Assembly (NCBI GenBank): GCA_021795535.1
Contig: JAJYPG010000142.1
Location: 1-5,078 of the forward strand
From: Planctomycetota bacterium
GTDB taxonomy: Bacteria > Planctomycetota > Phycisphaerae > WQYP01
DNA: 5,078 bases
Reading direction: 5' to 3'
Shown one piece after another: positions 1 through 5,078 of this stretch. Both the position numbers and the translations under genes were made by a program. How positions within the stretch are numbered: the first letter of the stretch is position 1; every line of letters starts with the position of its first letter. A model generated the notes under the pieces. The model saw nothing but the letters and a program-made list of their open reading frames with translations, was not told the origin of the DNA and made no database searches.

Positions 1-28
1 GGCCAAAAAGCACGCCGCCCTGCGGGGT

Positions 29-129
29 GGGCCTGAAATGCCCCGCCTGCTTTGTTGTCGGATTTCACCGACTCATCTTTGTCAGAGTCGGCTCAATCCT
101 CCGTCGCGCATTCGGGGCATTTCAGACCC
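29..129. repeat. imperfect nested inverted repeat (long hairpin)
   Basis: Two arms, 29-74 and 85-129, are largely reverse-complementary. Perfectly paired blocks from outside inwards are 29-31/127-129 (GGG/CCC), 33-45/113-125 (CTGAAATGCCCCG, 13 bp), 48-50/108-110, 60-64/95-99 (GGATT/AATCC) and 68-74/85-91 (CCGACTC/GAGTCGG), closing on a 10-base loop at 75-84. The centre of each arm (51-59 and 100-107) is unpaired. No T-run follows on either side, so it does not look like an intrinsic terminator. It lies 42 bases upstream of the small plus-strand ORF and could be a 5' leader structure, a palindromic intergenic repeat, or a relic of two inverted copies of a short sequence. The pairing is read directly from the sequence; the role is unknown. 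Confidence 0.75.
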
Positions 130-171
130 ATCGCCATCCCGGCCGTTATTCGGACAGACACCTGACAATTC

Positions 172-321
172 ATGACCGTGTTTGTCAACGGCAAAAAGAA
201 GCGCCTCCGACGCCCGGCCACCATCGACGGCATGGAGGTCGATGAATTCATCCGGCAGAATGCCGATGCAATCTGGCTTCACCAGAACGAAATGTGGGAA
301 TTGATTATTACGATGCCATGA
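172..321 (+). CDS. small hypothetical protein, 49 aa, convergent with ehuA
   Basis: This ORF of 49 codons begins MTVFVNGKKKRLRRP and ends ELIITMP. An in-frame TGA lies three codons before the ATG, so the start is fixed at 172 or the GTG at 178. The product has a basic N-terminal half (K8-K10, R11, R13, R14) and an acidic, amphipathic second half with the stretch MEVDEFIRQNADAIWLHQNE, whose composition looks like a folded small protein. There is no signal peptide, membrane segment or cysteine. No convincing Shine-Dalgarno sequence precedes the ATG. The last 14 bases overlap the 3' end of ehuA on the opposite strand (308-321). I do not recognise a named family; the residue pattern rather than any homology is the reason for calling it. 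It could be a chance ORF. Confidence 0.5.
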   Translation: MTVFVNGKKKRLRRPATIDGMEVDEFIRQNADAIWLHQNEMWELIITMP

Positions 322-1087
322 GGACGTTACTGAGAAATTCGCGCGTTCTTGGTTGGGTGGGACTTTCAAGCACCTGGCTTGCAGTGCCCTGTTCCACAAT
401 TGTTCCTTGATCGAAAAATACAACGCGGTCGGCAATCTGTCGGGCGAAGCGCATCTGATGTGTGACGAAAAGCATTGTCATATCCGTTTGCCGGGCGAGA
501 TCCAATACCAGATTAAGAACCTGGCTGGCAATTTCTGGATCAAGAGCGGAGGTAATTTCGTCGAATAGCATAATGTGGGGATGCAGAGCCAGCGCGCGGG
601 CGATGGCGACGCGCTGTTTTTGTCCTCCGGAAAGTTCAGCGGGCCATGCGTTGCACTTGTCTGCTAGGCCGACACGATCGAGTAATTCTTTGGCGCGGCG
701 GAGGGCGTCGGCGCGGGGCATGGCTAACACGCGGACGGGGGCTTCGGTAATATTTTGCAGCACCCGCATATGGGGAAAGAGATTAAAGTGCTGGAAAACC
801 ATGCCTACTTTGCTTCGCATCTGGCGGACGTGCGCGGGATCGGCCTGGGCGGGTCGGCCACCACGAATTGTGTGCCAGAGGCTTTCGCCCTCAATAAATA
901 TTTCACCGCTGTCCGGCTTTTCCAGCGTCATCAAGAGTCGGAGGATGGTGGATTTTCCTGAGCCACTGGGGCCGATTATCACGACATGTTCTCTGGGGGC
1001 CACGGTCATATGGAGTCCCTCAAGCACAACGGTTTTGTCATAGGTTTTGCGGACATCGACAAACTGTATACTGGCCGCGTTCTGCAT
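308..1087 (-). CDS. ehuA: ectoine/hydroxyectoine ABC transporter, ATP-binding protein EhuA
   Basis: This is the cytoplasmic ATPase that drives the importer formed with EhuC and EhuD. It is 259 residues from the chosen ATG, the usual length for polar amino acid transporter ATPases (HisP/GlnQ type). All nucleotide-binding motifs are intact: Walker A GPSGSGKST at 39-47, Q-loop Q99 in VFQHFNLFPH, signature LSGGQ at 152-156, Walker B IMLFDE at 172-177, D-loop SALD at 180-183, and H-loop H210. The frame stays open upstream to another ATG at 1159, but that would add 24 residues unlike the family N-terminus and overlap ehuD by 41 bp. The ATG at 1087 starts 31 bp after the ehuD stop and begins MQNAASIQFVDVRK, the normal first strand. 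The family is certain; the substrate is inferred from the ect genes in the same operon. It is the last gene of the operon. Confidence 0.93.
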   Translation of the reverse strand: MQNAASIQFVDVRKTYDKTVVLEGLHMTVAPREHVVIIGPSGSGKSTILRLLMTLEKPDSGEIFIEGESLWHTIRGGRPAQADPAHVRQMRSKVGMVFQHFNLFPHMRVLQNITEAPVRVLAMPRADALRRAKELLDRVGLADKCNAWPAELSGGQKQRVAIARALALHPHIMLFDEITSALDPEIASQVLNLVLDLARQTDMTMLFVTHQMRFARQIADRVVFFDQGTIVEQGTASQVLESPTQPRTREFLSNVLMAS

Positions 1088-1096
1088 AGTGTATAT

Positions 1097-1100
1097 TCCC
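1097..1100 (-). promoter_or_regulatory. weak ribosome binding site of ehuA
   Basis: Read on the minus strand, GGGA lies 9 bases before the ATG at 1087, in the 31-bp gap after ehuD. It is much weaker than the AGGAGG-type sites of ectC and ectD. It supports the shorter start, but translation may depend partly on ribosomes finishing ehuD just upstream. Confidence 0.4.
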
Positions 1101-1118
1101 GAAATAGTTCCAAGCCTG

Positions 1119-1778
1119 TTATTGACGCCGCACGAGGAGTTTCCGCTGGGTAATGCCAATCAGGGCGGAAGCCAGCAGGCTGATGATCAGAAACAGGATT
1201 CCCACAATGGTCAGGGGTTCGAGGTAGCGAAAGGTCTTATCCCCGATAATCATGGCGCGGTTAAGCATTTCCATGACGGTGATGGTCGAGAGAAGGGGGG
1301 TGTCTTTGAACATCGCGATGAGATTATTTCCCATGGCGGGAACAATTGGTGGCAGGGCTTGAGGCACGATGATGCGGCTGAATGTTTGCCAGGGGTTGAA
1401 ATTGAGGGCCTTGGCGGCATCCCATTGGCCGCGCGGAATGTTCTGCAGGCCGGCGCGGTAAACCTCGGCAGTATAGGCACTGTAGTTGATTCCCAGAACG
1501 GTTATGCCGGTGACCAGAGCCGGAATAGTTATTCCGACCTCCGGCAGAACGTAATAACAGAAGAACAACTGAATCAAAAGAGGTGTGTCACGTATAAATT
1601 CGGTCACAGCGCGTGTGGGCCAGAAGATCCACCGATTCGGCAAGAGAAGCAGTCCGGCCCAAATCAGTCCCAGTACGAGTGCCAAGAGCATCCCCAACAC
1701 CGTCGCTTCGACGGTGATAACCATGCCGCGGAGGATTATCGGCAGGATTTGCCAGGCGAATGGCCAGTTCCAAATCAT
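1119..1778 (-). CDS. ehuD: ectoine/hydroxyectoine ABC transporter, permease EhuD
   Basis: This is the second inner-membrane subunit of the importer, 219 residues, of the HisM/GlnP permease family. Hydrophobic stretches at about 11-46, 66-95 and 188-210, with shorter ones between, fit the usual five-segment topology. The N-terminal family signature FIRDTPLLIQLFF is at 61-73. The cytoplasmic EAA loop that docks on the ATPase is at about 115-139 (PRGQWDAAKALNFNPWQTF, then IIVPQ). Its ATG overlaps the TGA of ehuC in the sequence ATGA (1775-1778), and an AGGAG site lies 7 bases upstream inside ehuC, so translation of the two permeases is probably coupled. That suits a heterodimeric channel. Assignment to Ehu rather than another polar amino acid importer rests on the overall sequence and the ectoine synthesis genes alongside. 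Confidence 0.9.
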   Translation of the reverse strand: MIWNWPFAWQILPIILRGMVITVEATVLGMLLALVLGLIWAGLLLLPNRWIFWPTRAVTEFIRDTPLLIQLFFCYYVLPEVGITIPALVTGITVLGINYSAYTAEVYRAGLQNIPRGQWDAAKALNFNPWQTFSRIIVPQALPPIVPAMGNNLIAMFKDTPLLSTITVMEMLNRAMIIGDKTFRYLEPLTIVGILFLIISLLASALIGITQRKLLVRRQ

Positions 1779-2425
1779 ACGCGAGCTCCTATGGGAAATT
1801 TAAAGATACGCTCAAGCAACCGCATCAACCCCGCCAGGACCAGCGCCATAACAAAGTACATGATCAGAGCCAGCCCGTAAATTTTCGCGTTTTGCAGGGT
1901 CGATTCCTGAAGGATTTGAGACTGAAACGTAAGGTCCGTTACCTGAACCAGTCCGGCCAGAGCGCTGTTTTTCAGCATGTCAATAAATAAATTGGCCAAG
2001 GGTGGAATGATTAAAGGCAGTGATTGCGGCAGAATCACGCGGAACATCCTGGTTGTAGGCGATAAATTAAGCGCCGCGGACGCATCATGCTGTCCTTTGG
2101 GAACTGCAAGAATGGCCCCGCGCAAAATCTCGGCCCCATAGGCACCGCCATTAAGCCCGAGCACCGCAATGGCAGCCGCCATGGGCGTTGGTCGAAAAGG
2201 TAAGATCAGAGGCAGCGCGTAAAATACCCAGAACAACTGAATCAGGGCCGATGTCCCGCGGAATAATTCTATATACACCCGGGCGGGCCATTCCAGCGTG
2301 CCCAGTCCGCTTAATCGCATGGCTACAGCGCATGACGCCGACGCGCAGGCCACAATGACCGCACCGGTGGTCACTTCAACGGTTACCAGAGCACCGCGGA
2401 GCATGGTCGGTAGAATATGCAGCAT
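1775..2425 (-). CDS. ehuC: ectoine/hydroxyectoine ABC transporter, permease EhuC
   Basis: This is the first inner-membrane permease subunit, 216 residues, of the same family as EhuD and its likely heterodimer partner. The family signature ELFRGTSALIQLFW is at 53-66, and the EAA loop is at about 109-133 (PKGQHDASAALNLSP, then VILPQ). Hydrophobic segments lie at about 11-36, 60-76, 82-106 and 184-203. A TTG two codons upstream (2431) would also open the frame, but AAGAAGG ends only one base before it, against 7 bases before the ATG at 2425, so the ATG is preferred. The gene follows ehuB after 27 bp and overlaps ehuD by 4 bp. The region at 21-35 is rich in Ala, Cys and Ser and less hydrophobic than the matching part of EhuD. 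The family is certain and the substrate is inferred from context. Confidence 0.9.
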   Translation of the reverse strand: MLHILPTMLRGALVTVEVTTGAVIVACASASCAVAMRLSGLGTLEWPARVYIELFRGTSALIQLFWVFYALPLILPFRPTPMAAAIAVLGLNGGAYGAEILRGAILAVPKGQHDASAALNLSPTTRMFRVILPQSLPLIIPPLANLFIDMLKNSALAGLVQVTDLTFQSQILQESTLQNAKIYGLALIMYFVMALVLAGLMRLLERIFKFPIGARV

Positions 2426-2432
2426 GGGCAAA

Positions 2433-2439
2433 CCTTCTT
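2433..2439 (-). promoter_or_regulatory. ribosome binding site that decides the ehuC start
   Basis: On the minus strand AAGAAGG lies 7 bases before the ATG at 2425 and only 1 base before the alternative TTG at 2431. The spacing favours the ATG and a 216-residue EhuC. Confidence 0.6.
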
Positions 2440-2452
2440 GATGCCGAAGTAA

Positions 2453-3352
2453 TTACTTTTGGCCTTCAACAATGTCCTGCGCTGTGACGCCATCGGGTAA
2501 ATCGGATTTTGTAAAACTAAAGCGCAGGATCAGTTTCAGATGTTCCGGCGAGTTAACAAAGGATTTGAGAATCCGGTCAACATCCTGGCATAGGATGGTA
2601 TCGCGCTTGCGGAACGCGAATGCGCCATATCCTTGAACGATTTTTCCATTAACAACCGGATTCGTAAATGGCCGGGCTACGGTGATATGCGGATCGGCCG
2701 CCAATTTTACTAGACGCCGCACCGTCAGTGCGGTTCCGGCATAGGCATCGATTCTTCCCGCCTGCACCGCTGCCAGTGCGGTGGGGGCGGAAGGAAATAC
2801 GCGAATCTGGGCCGGCTTTACGCCCGATTCAATGGCATATTGATATTCCTGCGCTCCGGCCACGACGCCCAGGCGGGCGTGGGGATTTTTCCCGACATCG
2901 GCGAAGCTATGCAGATTCAGCGGATTGCCCTTTTTCACGACGATGCCATCACCGAGTGCGAAGGTGGGATTGGAAAACAGCACCTGTCGAGCGCGTGCGG
3001 GAGTGATGTACATACCGGCGGCGATAATATCGAAGCGATGGGCTTCCAGGCCGGGAATTAACGAGCCGAAGTTTGTCAGGACACCTTTCAGGTGCGGAAC
3101 ACCCAGCTTTTTCATCACATAACGCAGATCCGCTGGTGATTCCCCGGTGAGTTTTCCGGTTTTAGAATCAATATAGGCAAACGGCGCTTCATCCGCAAAG
3201 CCGACGCGGACGTAACCCTGTTTCCTCAATTTCGCCAGGAGACCGCCGGCGGCCCTTGGCTTAACGCCGTGGCGCAGCGTCTGCACCAGCACAATAACGA
3301 TGATAATGCCAAACATGGCAATAATCGCGTTAAGTTTTTGATGTCGCGTCAT
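2453..3352 (-). CDS. ehuB: ectoine/hydroxyectoine-binding protein EhuB
   Basis: This is the extracytoplasmic solute-binding protein (bacterial family 3, SBP_bac_3 fold) that captures ectoine or hydroxyectoine and delivers it to EhuC/EhuD. It has 299 residues. Basic residues R3, H4 and K6 precede a hydrophobic segment at about 9-24, followed by another basic patch (R27, K31, R33). There is no lipobox cysteine and no textbook cleavage site, so it is either secreted or stays anchored by the N-terminus. The mature domain starts near 38 with KLRKQGYVRVGFADEAPFAY. Compared from memory with the Sinorhizobium meliloti EhuB pocket, E55 and F58 match its Glu21 and Phe24, R120 its Arg85, and F95 and Y115 take the places of its aromatic Tyr60 and Phe80. 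The start ATG has AAGGA 8 bases upstream. It follows ectD by 35 bp. Confidence in the fold is high and in the ligand good. Confidence 0.88.
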   Translation of the reverse strand: MTRHQKLNAIIAMFGIIIVIVLVQTLRHGVKPRAAGGLLAKLRKQGYVRVGFADEAPFAYIDSKTGKLTGESPADLRYVMKKLGVPHLKGVLTNFGSLIPGLEAHRFDIIAAGMYITPARARQVLFSNPTFALGDGIVVKKGNPLNLHSFADVGKNPHARLGVVAGAQEYQYAIESGVKPAQIRVFPSAPTALAAVQAGRIDAYAGTALTVRRLVKLAADPHITVARPFTNPVVNGKIVQGYGAFAFRKRDTILCQDVDRILKSFVNSPEHLKLILRFSFTKSDLPDGVTAQDIVEGQK

Positions 3353-3387
3353 ACTTTAATTCCTTCCCATTACGCCCCGCGATTACA

Positions 3388-4305
3388 TCAGGAATGAAAA
3401 CAATCCACGGGTACGACGGGCTTAATGCGTCGTGCCGCAATAAATTCGGGCCGCGCGACGGTACCACCATACGGTTCAACCAGCGCGTTTTCCACGCTGT
3501 TATACACACAGAACATGTTGCTGCGTGGCCATGGGCTGATGTTGCCAGTGGAGCCGTGCATGACATTACAGTCGAAAAAAAGCACCGATCCGGCTTTTCC
3601 GACCGGGGCTACGATTTGACCGTCTTTGACCAGTTGTGTCAGACTGTCGGTATCCGGTACGCCGTACTCTTGTTTACGCAGCGACTGCTTATAATGATCT
3701 TCCGGTGTTTTTCCGACGCAACTGACAAACTTGGTGTGTGATCCTGGAACAATCATCAATGGACCGTTGAACGGGTTGTTGTCTGTCAGGAGGATTGAAC
3801 AGCTTACCGCTCTCATGCGTGGCATGCCGTCCTCAACGTGCCAGGTTTCAAAATCAGAATGCCAGTAAAACTGTTCCCCGTGGAATCCCGGCTTGAGATT
3901 CACACGGGATTGATGGATGTAAACACCGGAACCCAAAATCTGCATTGCCGCAGTGGATATTCGCCGGTCGGCCACCAGATGCGCAAACAGATCGCTGACG
4001 GTATGAATGTTGAAAAGGGATCGAACAATGCCGCGCGATGGTTCATAAATACAGGCTGGGCTTTGCTGAATTTCCGGGTCGGTTCCGAGACAGGTGATTT
4101 CATCAAGCAGCTTTTTGACCTCCGCCGCATTGAATAAATCGGGTATAAACAGGTAGCCACTCTCCACAAAATCAGAAATTTGCTGATTGCTCAGCGGTCC
4201 GGTGGTTCCGCGGCTGCTTTCAGCCCAGACTACCGGATCGCGCCGTAGCGTAATGCGTGGTTTGTCATAAACACGGGAAGGATAGATATCTTCAAGAACT
4301 TGCAT
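3388..4305 (-). CDS. ectD: ectoine 5-hydroxylase (ectoine dioxygenase) EctD
   Basis: This cytoplasmic non-haem Fe(II)/2-oxoglutarate dioxygenase converts ectoine, O2 and 2-oxoglutarate to 5-hydroxyectoine, succinate and CO2. It has 305 residues, the normal length. The family signature around FYWHSDFETWHVEDGMP (146-162) is intact. The iron facial triad is H149, D151 and H250, and R261 is the likely 2-oxoglutarate carboxylate anchor. W155 and Q132 sit where substrate-contacting residues occur in characterised EctD proteins. The C-terminal tail (about 292-305, ending PVDCFHS) looks unlike the usual EctD ending but lies outside the core. The start ATG is supported by AGGAGG 7 bases upstream. It sits between ectC (51-bp gap) and ehuB (35-bp gap), so hydroxylation is expected to be co-expressed with ectoine synthesis. 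Confidence 0.97.
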   Translation of the reverse strand: MQVLEDIYPSRVYDKPRITLRRDPVVWAESSRGTTGPLSNQQISDFVESGYLFIPDLFNAAEVKKLLDEITCLGTDPEIQQSPACIYEPSRGIVRSLFNIHTVSDLFAHLVADRRISTAAMQILGSGVYIHQSRVNLKPGFHGEQFYWHSDFETWHVEDGMPRMRAVSCSILLTDNNPFNGPLMIVPGSHTKFVSCVGKTPEDHYKQSLRKQEYGVPDTDSLTQLVKDGQIVAPVGKAGSVLFFDCNVMHGSTGNISPWPRSNMFCVYNSVENALVEPYGGTVARPEFIAARRIKPVVPVDCFHS

Positions 4306-4312
4306 CTTGGAG

Positions 4313-4318
4313 CCTCCT
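4313..4318 (-). promoter_or_regulatory. strong ribosome binding site of ectD
   Basis: A full AGGAGG on the minus strand lies 7 bases before the ectD ATG. The 51-bp gap it lies in (4306-4356) is the largest inside the operon. I see no convincing promoter or terminator hairpin there. Confidence 0.7.
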
Positions 4319-4356
4319 GAAAAAAGGGTGAAAGAAATCGCCTGTGAATCAATATG

Positions 4357-4752
4357 CTACTGTGCGTTCACGGCTTCCAGTGGGTATACGCCCTGGACAT
4401 CATGGACTTCGTTGCCCGTCAGCGGCGGATTAAATACACAGATCATGCGCATCTGGGTTTTTGCCCGCAGTAAATGGCGCTCATGGCCATTGAGGGTGTA
4501 AAGTGTGCCGGCACGGATCGGATAGATCGTTCCGGTTTCTGTAACTTCAACCTCGCCTTCCCCTTCAATGCAATAGACCGCCTCAATATGGTTCCGGTAC
4601 CAGATGAGTGTTTCAGTTCCGGGATAGATCAGTGTGTCATGCAGTGAAAAGCCGACGCCATCCGATTTCAGCAGAAATCGGCGGCTGCACCACGTGGGGG
4701 CCTTGGTATCACGGGGACTGTCAGTGATTTCCTCTAGGGTACGAACAATCAT
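4357..4752 (-). CDS. ectC: L-ectoine synthase EctC
   Basis: This cytoplasmic enzyme closes N-gamma-acetyl-L-2,4-diaminobutyrate to ectoine with loss of water. It has 131 residues, the standard length for this cupin-fold family. The metal ligands known from characterised EctC proteins are present at the same numbers: E57, Y85 and H93. The N-terminal MIVRTLEEI and the stretch WYRNHIEAVYCIEGEGEVE (51-69) are typical of the family. The ATG overlaps the ectB stop in ATGA (4749-4752), and AGGAGG lies 7 bases upstream inside the ectB coding sequence, which points to translational coupling. It ends with TAG, 51 bp before ectD. No disrupted residue was seen and the assignment is secure. Confidence 0.97.
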   Translation of the reverse strand: MIVRTLEEITDSPRDTKAPTWCSRRFLLKSDGVGFSLHDTLIYPGTETLIWYRNHIEAVYCIEGEGEVEVTETGTIYPIRAGTLYTLNGHERHLLRAKTQMRMICVFNPPLTGNEVHDVQGVYPLEAVNAQ

Positions 4753-5078
4753 GGATGAACCTCCTGGGTTAGAGAATCCGGCAACCCGCCGGCGGGGGTG
4801 TTTGCTGCCTGTTGCATAACCGCGCGAACGGAGTCCGCGAAAATATTCAGACCTTCATCAAGCATGGTTTCTTCAATGATCAGTGGCGGCAGGAATTTAA
4901 TAACCTGATCACGGGCACCGCATGTTTCAAGAATAACGCCACGTCGGAATGCTTCCGCCGAGATCTGTCGGGCGAGTTGTGGAAATTGTTCAAAAGCCAT
5001 GCCGACAAATAATCCCCGTCCGCGCACGGTCAAGCCATGGGCGGGGAACTCCTCACAGAGTTTCCGCAGACGCCGCCG
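4749..5078 (-). CDS. ectB: L-2,4-diaminobutyrate transaminase EctB (C-terminal part, cut by window edge)
   Basis: This is the last 109 residues of a class III, PLP-dependent aminotransferase; the family is usually a little over 400 residues, so about three quarters lies past the right edge. The enzyme makes L-2,4-diaminobutyrate from aspartate semialdehyde using glutamate, the first committed step of ectoine synthesis. The fragment opens mid-gene at RRRLRKLCEEFPAHGLTVRG and holds the C-terminal-domain pattern GLFVGMAF, then GVILETCGARDQVIKFLPPL, which in EctB and relatives packs near the active site. The catalytic PLP lysine lies outside the window. A TTG at 5033 is internal and not a start. 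The reading frame is open to the window edge. The identity follows from this pattern and from ectC overlapping its stop codon. Confidence 0.93.
   Translation of the reverse strand, partial: RRRLRKLCEEFPAHGLTVRGRGLFVGMAFEQFPQLARQISAEAFRRGVILETCGARDQVIKFLPPLIIEETMLDEGLNIFADSVRAVMQQAANTPAGGLPDSLTQEVHP

Noticed and set aside
29..129. A tRNA gene or intrinsic terminator in the hairpin region
   Set aside because: No cloverleaf, T-loop consensus or CCA-type acceptor is present, and no T-run follows either arm.
241..252. Perfect 12-base palindrome GATGAATTCATC
   Set aside because: It lies within codons of the small ORF (VDEFI) and a single copy of this length has no supporting context as an operator.
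82..435. A 117-codon minus-strand frame downstream of ehuA
   Set aside because: It overlaps the end of ehuA in another frame and runs through the small plus-strand ORF and the inverted repeat; no ribosome site or domain supports it.
462..1043. A 193-codon open frame on the plus strand
   Set aside because: It is antisense to ehuA, whose Walker and signature motifs are intact. Its Ser/Arg-rich product has no recognisable pattern.
1088..1159. An upstream extension of ehuA to an ATG at 1159
   Set aside because: It would add 24 residues not typical of the family and overlap ehuD by 41 bp; the ATG at 1087 gives the normal N-terminus.
1047..1880. A 277-codon open frame on the plus strand
   Set aside because: It lies antisense to ehuD and parts of its neighbours, which have full permease motifs. 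The product is low-hydrophobicity, rich in Gln, Asn, Gly and His, with no domain, as expected of the complement of a membrane-protein gene.
3330..3566. A 78-codon minus-strand frame spanning the ectD-ehuB junction
   Set aside because: It is out of frame with both ectD and ehuB, which are each complete with good ribosome sites, and its product has no recognisable feature.

Overview
The window is most of one minus-strand operon for making and importing the compatible solutes ectoine and 5-hydroxyectoine. Transcription runs from right to left. In that order it holds the 3' end of ectB, then ectC, ectD, and a complete ABC importer of the Ehu type (ehuB binding protein, ehuC and ehuD permeases, ehuA ATPase). 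Gaps between genes are 51 bp at most and two junctions are 4-base ATGA overlaps, so one transcript is likely. Its promoter and ectA should lie beyond the right edge.

How the genes work together: EctB makes L-2,4-diaminobutyrate. EctA (not seen here) would acetylate it, EctC closes the ring to ectoine, and EctD hydroxylates ectoine to 5-hydroxyectoine. EhuB would capture external or leaked ectoines outside the inner membrane, EhuC/EhuD would form the channel, and EhuA would power it. No ectoine-degradation genes (eut/doe) are visible, so the importer is more likely for osmoprotection or recovery than for feeding.

The left 320 bases differ. They hold an imperfect nested inverted repeat (29-129) and a 49-codon plus-strand ORF (172-321) that converges on ehuA and overlaps its 3' end by 14 bp. 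No clear rho-independent terminator follows ehuA. Bases 130-171 show nothing recognisable.

Organism: a bacterium using ATG starts with mostly strong AGGAGG-like ribosome binding sites and moderate GC content. The binding protein has an N-terminal membrane segment without a lipobox, which fits a Gram-negative cell with a periplasm. Ectoine plus hydroxyectoine synthesis implies a salt-, desiccation- or heat-stressed habitat. The phylum cannot be fixed from this sequence. The window contains no RNA gene, insertion sequence or CRISPR array that I can support.
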